Shown here: piece after piece, positions 17,672-26,035 of the stretch | How positions within the stretch are numbered: position 1 is the first letter of the stretch | Layout of the letters: the number at the start of each line of letters is the position of its first letter | From: Bacteroidales bacterium | GTDB taxonomy: Bacteria > Bacteroidota > Bacteroidia > Bacteroidales > UBA932 | Length of the DNA: 64,000 nt | Direction of reading: 5' to 3' | Assembly (NCBI GenBank): GCA_015060335.1 | Contig: SUYR01000002.1 | Location: forward strand, 1 to 64,000 | Translations under genes and position numbers: made by a program | Notes under the pieces: generated by a model | What the model was told of the DNA's origin: nothing | Databases searched by the model: none | What the model saw: only the letters and a program-made list of their open reading frames with translations

Positions 17672-20600
17672 TTAGAAAGTCAAGGTAACACCACCCATGA
17701 GCAGACGCTGCTGTGGATAATAACCGTTATTAACACCCGGAGACTCTGGGTCAATACCCTCTGGAAGACCGTCGATAGTAAAGATGTTCTGACCCTCGAC
17801 AAATATCCTGAACGTATCAAGTTTGATCTTCTCTGTCCACTTACGAGGGAATGTATAACCCAACTGAGCAGATTTCAAACGTACATATTTACCATCACGA
17901 AGCCAGAATGTAGATGCCAGACCGTTGTCACCACCGTGACCGGTATTTGAAAGAGTCAAACGTGGGAATGTACCGTCCGGATTGTAAATGCTATAAGCAT
18001 TCTCGACAAGGAACAATGGAGAGTTCGCTCCTTCCTTAAATGTCTGAGTCCAGATGGTATTATCGTCATTACCATTATGGTATGTACCGGTAAGTGAGAT
18101 GTCAAAGAGAGCACCACCTGTGAACTGTGCGTTGAAGTCAATACCATTCCATGCAAAGTCGAGATTGAGACCGTAAGTCAATTTAGGACGGTTTGAACGA
18201 CCGATACGAGCCTTGTCATTGACATCATCGATTTCACCATCACCATTTAAATCAACATACTTGATGTCACCGATACAAGGACGAGTTCCGTACCAAGCAG
18301 AATTATCGATTTCCTCCTCGCTACGATAGAGACCATCGGCAACCCAAACATAAATAGCATCAAGTGAAGTACCTACAACTTTACGGCAGTCAGCAACATT
18401 CGGCTGATCCGGATACTTGATCCAACGATTCTGCGCATAAGTGACTGTGGCGCTGACACCGTACTGGAAAGGCTTACCTCCGAGCATGAAATGATTTCTG
18501 TGAGATACCATTACATCTACACCTTTAACGTCATACGCATTATTGTTGATATATGTCTTATAGTAACCTCCCATTGACGGTGGATAATCTCCACCATTGG
18601 CAGTAAGCATATCGAACACATAATTGTAGAAGGCATCTACCTCCATAGAGAGCATTCCATTCCACATGCTGAGGTCGAAACCGACGTTGTAAGACAACTG
18701 CTTTTCCCAAGTAAGGTCAACATTAGGAATACCACTGTCTGAATATGACGGATTGACAGTAGAACCACTGTTGTAAGGTCCATAAATAACATCACTCGAA
18801 GGTGAGAATGTCTTCAAATACATGTATGCACTTGTACCCAGGTCATTACCGAGGAGAGCGACTGATCCTCTGATCTTAAGGTCATCGAGGAAAGATGCTC
18901 CACTCATCCAAGGTTCCTTTGAAATATTCCATGCTACAGATGCAGAAGGGAAGAAACCCCAACGGGTGTTCTTCATTCCGGCAAACTTATATGATCCGTC
19001 ATAACGTCCGGTAAACTCGGCAAGATACCTTTCATCCCAATTATAACGGGCACGGAACACATAACCCGCTGAACGCCAAGCACTGCTACCTCCGGAAATC
19101 GGACCATCTGTAGGCTGACCGAAAGATAATTCTGGAAGTTCGGCAAAAGGAAGGAGTTTAGCATAAGCGGAATGGCTGTTGGACTTATAATCGTTCAACT
19201 CACCCAAAGCAAGAAGATCCACGAAATGCTTTCCGAAAGTATTTGTATATGTGATACCTGCCTGACCTGTCATTCTCTGGTAATATGAAGTTCCCTCACC
19301 CAAAGATATACCGGTACCGGTATTATCACGAGGATCTGCAACATGTATCCATGCTCCCTGATGATATGCCATCAATCCATCAGCAATCGGAATATCGAGA
19401 TTCTTATTCATAGTCGCGCCGTAATCGAACGCTCCAGAAACCTTAAGCTGAAGTCCTTTCACGCCTGGAACATCAAATGAGAGAGATGTATTGGCTGTAA
19501 CATCAAGTCCACGAGTCTTCTTATAGCCGGATTCATAGATAGCGGCAAGCGGAGAATGTGGTTTAGATGTATTATTGATCAACGTTGCAGAATAAAGATC
19601 ATTATATTTAACCGGAAGATATGGGTGAATCATTATAGCCATCTTTGGTATAGAAAGCCATCCTGCCTCATATCCGGAATCAGAACCACCTGAACTGAAT
19701 CCCGGTGTCTGTCGATTTGAGAACACGCCGGAGAGTCCGATTGTAAACTTGAAATATTTTGCAAACTGAGACTCTATGTTCGTACGGACATTATACCTGT
19801 TATAATTGAAGTTATCGATATTACCTTTCTGATCAAGATAACCGAACGAAGCAAAGTATTTTGTATTATCTGTACCGCCGGATAAAGTAACATTATGTTT
19901 CTGAGTGAAACCGGTTCCGAAAACCTTGTCGATATAGTTTACATTATCCCATCCATCAGTAGGGTCACCGTTGGTCATCATCTTGACCTGATCGGCAGTA
20001 AAGTATGGTGTATATTCTTCAGGAGTTCCGATGTCACCTCGCGCAAGTCGGTCCATCATATCGGCTACGTTGTAGTAATATGCAAACTGAGGTCCGTCCA
20101 TGAACTCAGGGAAGTTGGCGTTCATAGATGCTCCGAAGGTTGCATTATAAGTGATCTTTGGCTTACCAGCCTGACCCTTCTTGGTAGTGATGATGATGAT
20201 ACCGTTTGCTGCCTGAAGTCCATACACAGCTGCTGAAGCACCGTCCTTGAGGACTGATATGCTCTCTATATCGTATGGGTCGATATCGTTGATATTGTCA
20301 ACAGGGAAACCATCGACAACATACTTTGCACCATACTGTGAACCGCGGATACGGAGTGAAGCCTGGTCGAGACCCGGCTCACCTGACTCCTGTACAGAAG
20401 ATACTCCGGAAAGTTTTCCGGCGATAAGCTGAGATACGTTTGTTGCGGGAGCCTTGAGAAGTTCTTCTCCCTTCATTGCAGACACGGCACTGGTCATTGA
20501 AGACTTCTTCTGAACACCGTATCCGACTACGATTGTTTCTTCGAGGAAAGTAGCATCCTCTACCATTGTAACATTCAGTTTTGAAAGCGAACCGTCGCAA

Positions 20601-20857
20601 TCAAACTGCTGTTCACCAAGACCCAGACTCGAGAAGATGAGGACATCTCCTTTCTTAAGACCGGAAATACTATAATTTCCATTATCGTCGGTCATGGTAC
20701 CATTTGTAGTACCACTGACAAGGACTGCAACGCCTGGAAGAGGCAGTCCTGCCGAATCGGTTACTCTACCTTGGACATTGGGCTGAGCATAAGAATAAGC
20801 TGCCCCCCCCATGAGGATAGTCAGAGTAACGAGCAGATGCTTAAAACTCGTTTTCAT
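17672..20857 (-). CDS. susC: SusC/RagA family TonB-linked outer-membrane transporter
   Basis: The 1061-residue protein has a signal peptide (cleavage near residue 25, SYAQ). A carboxypeptidase-regulatory-like domain follows (GRVTDSAGLPLPGVAVLV, about 28-105). Then come the conserved VVGYGVQKKSSMTSAVS and the plug domain with YVVDGFPVDN and SISVLKDGASAAVYG, then a large beta-barrel that ends in GGVTLTF. It imports glycan fragments through the outer membrane with TonB energy. Codons 16-18 contain an unbroken run of eight G on the coding strand (20810-20803), a possible slippage site in the signal peptide. It follows GHL10-like copy 3 after 35 bases and precedes susD. Confidence 0.96.
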   Translation of the reverse strand: MKTSFKHLLVTLTILMGGAAYSYAQPNVQGRVTDSAGLPLPGVAVLVSGTTNGTMTDDNGNYSISGLKKGDVLIFSSLGLGEQQFDCDGSLSKLNVTMVEDATFLEETIVVGYGVQKKSSMTSAVSAMKGEELLKAPATNVSQLIAGKLSGVSSVQESGEPGLDQASLRIRGSQYGAKYVVDGFPVDNINDIDPYDIESISVLKDGASAAVYGLQAANGIIIITTKKGQAGKPKITYNATFGASMNANFPEFMDGPQFAYYYNVADMMDRLARGDIGTPEEYTPYFTADQVKMMTNGDPTDGWDNVNYIDKVFGTGFTQKHNVTLSGGTDNTKYFASFGYLDQKGNIDNFNYNRYNVRTNIESQFAKYFKFTIGLSGVFSNRQTPGFSSGGSDSGYEAGWLSIPKMAIMIHPYLPVKYNDLYSATLINNTSKPHSPLAAIYESGYKKTRGLDVTANTSLSFDVPGVKGLQLKVSGAFDYGATMNKNLDIPIADGLMAYHQGAWIHVADPRDNTGTGISLGEGTSYYQRMTGQAGITYTNTFGKHFVDLLALGELNDYKSNSHSAYAKLLPFAELPELSFGQPTDGPISGGSSAWRSAGYVFRARYNWDERYLAEFTGRYDGSYKFAGMKNTRWGFFPSASVAWNISKEPWMSGASFLDDLKIRGSVALLGNDLGTSAYMYLKTFSPSSDVIYGPYNSGSTVNPSYSDSGIPNVDLTWEKQLSYNVGFDLSMWNGMLSMEVDAFYNYVFDMLTANGGDYPPSMGGYYKTYINNNAYDVKGVDVMVSHRNHFMLGGKPFQYGVSATVTYAQNRWIKYPDQPNVADCRKVVGTSLDAIYVWVADGLYRSEEEIDNSAWYGTRPCIGDIKYVDLNGDGEIDDVNDKARIGRSNRPKLTYGLNLDFAWNGIDFNAQFTGGALFDISLTGTYHNGNDDNTIWTQTFKEGANSPLFLVENAYSIYNPDGTFPRLTLSNTGHGGDNGLASTFWLRDGKYVRLKSAQLGYTFPRKWTEKIKLDTFRIFVEGQNIFTIDGLPEGIDPESPGVNNGYYPQQRLLMGGVTLTF
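20803..20810 (-). repeat. Poly-G(8) tract inside the susC signal-peptide codons
   Basis: Eight consecutive G on the coding strand span the last base of Met16, Gly17, Gly18 and the first base of Ala19. It is the longest G/C homopolymer I noticed in the window. Gain or loss of one base would truncate SusC early. Confidence 0.9.
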
Positions 20858-20892
20858 CCGATTGAATTTAGTTGTTAGTATTAAGATTGTTA

Positions 20893-22221
20893 TTATTTTT
20901 CAATTTTCATTGCCGATTCAAGTTCATCCCAAAGGTTGTGCTTGTTAAGATGAACGATATCAAAGATCATGACACCGTCTGTACTCTTGAGCGCCTGAGC
21001 AACAGCTGGAGCAAACGGAGTGAAATCACCAAGATACTGCTCCACATAAATAGAACCGATTACAGGTACAACACCCTTTGTGATCTCTTTGGCAATCTCA
21101 GCACCACCTTCAACGCTGTAGCAGTAGGTAAGGCTGTTGTCCATACCTGCCTCAGAACGCTGTCCTACGACTCCTGTAGCCTTGTCAACATCATCCTTAG
21201 TAATGAATGAATAATAAAGACCTGTCATATATACATCGAGCATTTCTGCATATCCTGTCTTATGATAGTCCTCTGTAGCCCAAGACTGATACTCAGGGAC
21301 CTGATATGGATCGAAATCCTTGCTTGCCCAGTTTACACCGAGCTGCCAATATGTAGGATACCATGCACCTGTATAGTCACCGATGATAAGATTAGGGTTG
21401 ATTTCCTTAAGTGCCTCGTGAGCCTTTGCAACAAAATCATGGATCACAGTCGCACGCCACTCGATCCACTTCTTTCCATACTTGCCAGGGACCCAGTTTT
21501 CTCTGAGGTTACCGTTTTCATCATACCAGCTGAGAATATCTTCAGGGAAATTCTCCACTGTCACTCCAGCATACTCCTCAAACTGTTTTTTGGAAAGTTC
21601 ACTGAAATCGGCTGTGATACCATCATATCGTACACGGTCAAAGATAAGTCCGTCAACTTCAGGGTATTTTGTAACAAACTCCTTGAGAATATCAATCTGA
21701 TACTGCTGAACCTCCGGATTGGAAGGATTCATCATGCAGTTGTAGTTTGACTTGATCTCAGAAATCGGTGTGAGCTTGCCGTTATGGTAACAGATGGACT
21801 GCCAAGCTCCTTTATCCATATATACAACACCGCGATCGAAATAATTGTGTCCTCCGGCAAATACATTGAGCGAACCGAACACCCTCATACCAAGCTCCTT
21901 TCCGTACTCAATGAAGTAGCCTAACATATCGTAGTCTCGTGAACGCTCGACTCCTTCCCAATCGCCCATATAAGGAGCGATCTTGCTATCGTAAAGAACC
22001 TCACCCATAATGGACTTGACGTCAACAACTACGTTATCGAAACCAAGATCCTGACACTTCTTCATATAGAAGAGAATCGAATCTGGATGCGAGAGGGTTG
22101 CATAGTTAGCTTCACAGTCAAACCACATATAGTTATGGTTAAACTCCTGACTATCAACTTTAGAAGCGCAGGAAACACAAAAAATTCCTGCCAAAACGGA
22201 TAAAATAAGGATACGTTTCAT
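20893..22221 (-). CDS. GHL10-like (DUF187-type) TIM-barrel lipoprotein, copy 3
   Basis: The start at 22221 (442 residues) begins a lipoprotein signal, MKRILILSVLAGIFCVSC, and lies 25 bases behind a TATATTTG promoter-like box. An upstream in-frame ATG at 22248 falls inside that box. The barrel shows WFDCEANYATLSH, NVVVDVKSIMG, GLIFDRVRYDGI, WRATVIHDFV, IGDYTGAWY, NWASKDF and FDIVHLN. It is the most divergent of the three copies. It is the first gene of the core operon, ahead of susC, an unusual slot for an enzyme. The function is expected to be glycan hydrolysis, with no known substrate. Confidence 0.8.
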   Translation of the reverse strand: MKRILILSVLAGIFCVSCASKVDSQEFNHNYMWFDCEANYATLSHPDSILFYMKKCQDLGFDNVVVDVKSIMGEVLYDSKIAPYMGDWEGVERSRDYDMLGYFIEYGKELGMRVFGSLNVFAGGHNYFDRGVVYMDKGAWQSICYHNGKLTPISEIKSNYNCMMNPSNPEVQQYQIDILKEFVTKYPEVDGLIFDRVRYDGITADFSELSKKQFEEYAGVTVENFPEDILSWYDENGNLRENWVPGKYGKKWIEWRATVIHDFVAKAHEALKEINPNLIIGDYTGAWYPTYWQLGVNWASKDFDPYQVPEYQSWATEDYHKTGYAEMLDVYMTGLYYSFITKDDVDKATGVVGQRSEAGMDNSLTYCYSVEGGAEIAKEITKGVVPVIGSIYVEQYLGDFTPFAPAVAQALKSTDGVMIFDIVHLNKHNLWDELESAMKIEK

Positions 22222-22374
22222 TCGATAATAATTAGTAATAGTCCGCAAATATAAATCAATTTTTCAATTTTTACGACATTTTTCTCAATATTTAATTAAA
22301 ATTTTTAATAATTGCGGTTTTTACTTAAATTTGCGAAAATTATTAATAAATTTGTGAGATAAAAATTAACAACC
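22222..22374. promoter_or_regulatory. Divergent promoter region of the glycan locus
   Basis: This 153-bp AT-rich region controls the core minus-strand operon and the plus-strand DUF4434-porter-ROK unit. The minus strand has TATATTTG (22253-22246). The plus strand has two identical TAAATTTG boxes at 22326-22333 and 22347-22354, 21 bp apart. All fit the TAnnTTTG -7 consensus, but none has a convincing -33 TTTG at the proper distance, so activation or repression by a regulator is likely. The ROK protein encoded nearby is the obvious candidate. Confidence 0.5.
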
Positions 22375-23454
22375 ATGACTGACCGTAGAGATTTTCTAAA
22401 GACAATGGCATTAGGTGGCGCTTCGGCCATCGCAGGAGGCAGCATTCTGAGCTCGTGCAGCAACTCGGAGAACCCGATAATTTCAGGAACGGAGAGCACG
22501 CTTATAGTACCGAAAGACAACGGCCTACGTATCACAGGTACTTTCCTTGACGAAATTTCGCATGACATCCCTCACCAGAACTGGGGCGAAAAGGAATGGG
22601 ATCAGGACTTCGCATATATGAAGTCCATCGGTATCGACACTGTTATCGACATCCGTTGCGGATACCGCAAATTCATCACATACCCGTCACCATACCTTCT
22701 GAAAAGAGGCTGTTATATGCCTTCTGTTGACCTTATAGACATGTTCTGCCGTCTGGCTCAGAAATACGGAATGAAGTTCTATCTCGGACTTTATGATTCC
22801 GGTGTATATTGGGACACCAAGGACATGAGCCAGGAGATCGAGTGCAACAAGTTTGTCATCGACGAAGTCTGGAAGATGTACGGAGAGAAATACGATAGTT
22901 TCGGAGGATGGTATATCAGTACTGAGATCAGTCGCGACACCATCGGTGCAGTCGATGCATTCCACGCTATGGGAAAACAGTGCAAGGACGTATCAAACGG
23001 TCTTCCTGTATTTATTTCCCCTTGGATTGACGGAAAGAAGGCAATCATGGGTACAGACAAGAAGGTCAACGACAAGGCCGTGTCTGTGGACCAGCATGAA
23101 AAGGAATGGAATCAGATATTCGCGGGCATCCATGATGTGGTTGACGCTGTGGCATTCCAGGACGGACATATTGATTACGATGAGCTCGATGCATTCTTCA
23201 GCGTCAACAAGAAGCTTGCAGACAGATACGGAATGCAGTGCTGGACAAATGCAGAGACATTCGACCGCGACATGCCTATCAACTTTCTCCCTATCAAATT
23301 CGACAAGCTCCGCCTCAAACTGGAGGCTGCAAAGCGTTGCGGATATGACAAAGCCATCACATTCGAGTTCCCGCACTTCATGAGCCCTCAGTCGGTGTAT
23401 GGTGCAGCAGGTAATCTATATAATAGGTATAAGGAATATTTTAACATCAAATAA
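22375..23454 (+). CDS. DUF4434 family TIM-barrel lipoprotein with Tat-type signal (paralogue B)
   Basis: The 359-residue protein starts DRRDFLKTMALGGASA and reaches a lipobox, ILSSC (Cys28), so it looks like a Tat-exported lipoprotein. The barrel closely parallels the gene at 6121-7167: GTFLDEISHDIPHQNWG, FYLGLYDSGVYW, GGWYISTEIS (Glu184), CWTNAETFDRDMPI (Glu294) and ITFEFPHFMSP (Glu331). The conserved glutamates are candidate acid/base and nucleophile residues. It is divergent from the core operon and 2 bases ahead of the sugar porter gene. Glycoside hydrolysis is likely; specificity is unknown. Confidence 0.85.
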   Translation: MTDRRDFLKTMALGGASAIAGGSILSSCSNSENPIISGTESTLIVPKDNGLRITGTFLDEISHDIPHQNWGEKEWDQDFAYMKSIGIDTVIDIRCGYRKFITYPSPYLLKRGCYMPSVDLIDMFCRLAQKYGMKFYLGLYDSGVYWDTKDMSQEIECNKFVIDEVWKMYGEKYDSFGGWYISTEISRDTIGAVDAFHAMGKQCKDVSNGLPVFISPWIDGKKAIMGTDKKVNDKAVSVDQHEKEWNQIFAGIHDVVDAVAFQDGHIDYDELDAFFSVNKKLADRYGMQCWTNAETFDRDMPINFLPIKFDKLRLKLEAAKRCGYDKAITFEFPHFMSPQSVYGAAGNLYNRYKEYFNIK

Positions 23455-23456
23455 CT

Positions 23457-24821
23457 ATGGGATATGTAATTTTTATGGCGGTAGTTGCCGCTATCGGAGG
23501 AATTCTCTTCGGATATGATACAGCCGTGATTTCCGGAACGACAGAAATGGTCCGCAATCAGTTTGCTCTGAACGATCTGTCTGAAGGCTGGTACGTAGGT
23601 TGCGCACTCATCGGTTCTATCGCCGGAGTACTTGCTGCGGGTTCGCTGAGCGACTACATCGGAAGAAAAAAGACAATGCTTATTGCTGCTACTCTTTTCT
23701 GCGTATGCGCTATCGGATGTGCAGTATGTGGCAGTTTTGATTCACTCATCGCATTCCGTATCATCGGTGGAGTAGGTATAGGTATAGTATCAATCGTATC
23801 TCCGATGTATATATCAGAGGTATCGCCGGCAAGAATCAGAGGCACACTCGTATCGCTCTATCAGCTTGCCGTAACAGTGGGATTCCTGCTTGCATACATG
23901 GCGAACTGGGCAATTGATGCAAACATCGACCCTACAGTAGCAGGCGACACTCTATGGCAGAAGATAATGCACACAGAGGCATGGAGAGGAATGCTCGGAA
24001 GCGGTACAATTCCATCCGTGATTTTCTTTGTCATCATATTCTTCATCCCTGAGAGCCCTAAGTGGCTGATTGTCAAGGGATGTACAGCGAAAGCTACCGC
24101 CGTGCTCACCAAGATTCACGGAAGCAGCGCTGAGGTCGAGAACGAAATAGCTGCAACCAAGGCATCTCTTGGAGAAGATAATGGAAAATGGTCTGACCTT
24201 CTCAAGCCAGGAATCCTTGTAGCTGTAATAGCAGGTAGTGCTATCGCGATACTCGGACAGTTCATGGGAGTGAATGCAGTACTTTACTATGGTCCTAAGA
24301 TCTTCACAGAGGCTGGTTTTGAAAACCCTATGTTCTCTACTGTCCTTGTAGGAATAGTAAACTGCCTTACAACAGTCATAGCGGTATTCATTATCGACAG
24401 AGTGGGACGCAAGCAGCTCATCTACTGGGGAGTGAGCGGAATGATCATCTGCCTTGTTGCAATCGGTATCTACTTCGCATGGGGAAGCAGCCTTGGACTC
24501 GGCAACGGATTCATGCTTACATTCTTCCTGGCCTATGTGTTCTGCACAGCCATTTCAATCTGCGCAGTAGTATTCGTGCTTCTTTCAGAAATGTATCCTA
24601 ACAGCGTACGCGGACGTGCTATGTCGATTGCCGGATTCGCACTCTGGATAGGCACATACCTCATCGGCCAGCTCACCCCTGTACTTCTCGGATGGAGCCA
24701 AGCAGGCACCTTCTTCCTGTTCGCGGTAATGTGCGTTCCTTACATGCTCATCATGTGGAAGGTCATCCCTGAGACCACAGGAAAGACTCTTGAAGAGATT
24801 GAACAATATTGGAGTAAATAG
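23457..24821 (+). CDS. MFS sugar porter (sugar:H+ symporter family)
   Basis: The 454-residue inner-membrane protein has 12 predicted helices and the sugar-porter signatures FGYDTAVISG, LSDYIGRKK, PESPKWL, IDRVGRKQ and PETTGKTLEEIE. It belongs to the XylE/GLUT-type family, which imports monosaccharides unphosphorylated. It is co-transcribed with the DUF4434 lipoprotein upstream and the ROK regulator downstream (11-base gap). It probably takes up the monosaccharide released in the periplasm. With no phosphotransferase system present, the sugar would enter the cytoplasm free, as the AGE epimerase requires. The exact sugar is not evident. Confidence 0.92.
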   Translation: MGYVIFMAVVAAIGGILFGYDTAVISGTTEMVRNQFALNDLSEGWYVGCALIGSIAGVLAAGSLSDYIGRKKTMLIAATLFCVCAIGCAVCGSFDSLIAFRIIGGVGIGIVSIVSPMYISEVSPARIRGTLVSLYQLAVTVGFLLAYMANWAIDANIDPTVAGDTLWQKIMHTEAWRGMLGSGTIPSVIFFVIIFFIPESPKWLIVKGCTAKATAVLTKIHGSSAEVENEIAATKASLGEDNGKWSDLLKPGILVAVIAGSAIAILGQFMGVNAVLYYGPKIFTEAGFENPMFSTVLVGIVNCLTTVIAVFIIDRVGRKQLIYWGVSGMIICLVAIGIYFAWGSSLGLGNGFMLTFFLAYVFCTAISICAVVFVLLSEMYPNSVRGRAMSIAGFALWIGTYLIGQLTPVLLGWSQAGTFFLFAVMCVPYMLIMWKVIPETTGKTLEEIEQYWSK

Positions 24822-24832
24822 CACACAATCCT

Positions 24833-26035
24833 ATGAAAACTTCATTCCTTGAAAGTATAGATGGGAAAAATGCTATACTGAAACAGAAGATACTGGCTCT
24901 ATGTATTAATGAAGGCAACTACAGCATTGCCGACCTTAGCAAAGAGATAAACACCAGCATACCTACCACAACCAAACTGGTCGAGGAACTGATTGCCGAC
25001 GGCTTCATTGAAGACAGAGGAAAGATCGATACGAACGGAGGACGAAGACCAAGTATATATGGTCTGAATGCCTCTGCCGGCTATCTTGTCGGAATTGACA
25101 TACGCAGGAGCAATGTATGCGTCGCCATATCAGACTTCAATGGTGATATCATTGAATTCTTCAACAATATCGAATATATTGTCGAGAATTCAGAGCAATC
25201 ATTCAAGACGCTCTGTGACAAGGTCAAGGATCTGCTTAAGCAATCCAAGATACAGATGGAAGATGTTCTTGCATTGGGAGTAAACCTTTCTGGTAGGGTA
25301 AACAGCGTCACAGGTTACTGTTTCACATATTTTATCGGAGAAGACAGGCCGATTGCATCTTTATTCAAGGAAGAGTTCGGGTGTCCCGTATATGTTGAAA
25401 ACGATTCCAGAGCGATGACTTATGGCGAGTATATTTCCGGAATCGGCAATAATGAAGACACAATGCTCTTCATAAACCTTACATGGGGTTTGGGAATGGG
25501 CATGATAATCGACGGGAAACTCTCATATGGAAAATCCGGATTTTCCGGAGAGATTGGACACTTCCCGATGTTGAATAATGATATAATATGTCATTGCGGA
25601 AAGACAGGATGCCTTGAAACGGGAGCATCGGGATATGCAGCACATCGCATTCTGACTGAAAAGCTCAAAGAAGGACGCTCATCGTGCTTGAGAGCAAAAT
25701 TTGATGAGCATGGGATGATAACCATGGAACAGATACTCAATGCAGTCAAGGAGGAAGACGATCTGGCGATTGAAGTCATTGAGAAAATCGGCACCGTTTT
25801 GGGGCGTGCTATTGCAGGTCTGATAAATCTCTTCAACCCGGAAACAGTAGTAATAGGAGGCACATTGTCAGAAGCTAAAGAGTACCTCATGTTACCGATA
25901 AAGCAGTCGGTACAGAGGTACTCACTAAGCATCATCAATAAAGACACCAAGATAAAGTTCTCAAAGCTCGGCGAAAAGGCCGGTGCGATCGGAGCATGTA
26001 TGCTTTCAAGAAGCAAACTGCTCGGACTTATCTAG
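24833..26035 (+). CDS. ROK family transcriptional regulator
   Basis: The 400-residue protein combines an N-terminal winged helix-turn-helix (about 10-70, YSIADLSKEINTSIPTTTKLVEEL) with a ROK domain. The ROK domain contains LVGIDIRRSNVCVAISD, VNLSGRVN, VENDSRAMTYGEY, the zinc-binding-type GEIGHFPM with CHCGKTGCLETG, and the C-terminal NLFNPETVVIGG. It is built like NagC/XylR repressors rather than a plain sugar kinase. It likely senses a sugar or sugar phosphate and controls the divergent promoter region upstream of 22375 and perhaps the palindrome at 10078. Its last 8 bases overlap the convergent DUF4434 gene. Confidence 0.88.
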   Translation: MKTSFLESIDGKNAILKQKILALCINEGNYSIADLSKEINTSIPTTTKLVEELIADGFIEDRGKIDTNGGRRPSIYGLNASAGYLVGIDIRRSNVCVAISDFNGDIIEFFNNIEYIVENSEQSFKTLCDKVKDLLKQSKIQMEDVLALGVNLSGRVNSVTGYCFTYFIGEDRPIASLFKEEFGCPVYVENDSRAMTYGEYISGIGNNEDTMLFINLTWGLGMGMIIDGKLSYGKSGFSGEIGHFPMLNNDIICHCGKTGCLETGASGYAAHRILTEKLKEGRSSCLRAKFDEHGMITMEQILNAVKEEDDLAIEVIEKIGTVLGRAIAGLINLFNPETVVIGGTLSEAKEYLMLPIKQSVQRYSLSIINKDTKIKFSKLGEKAGAIGACMLSRSKLLGLI

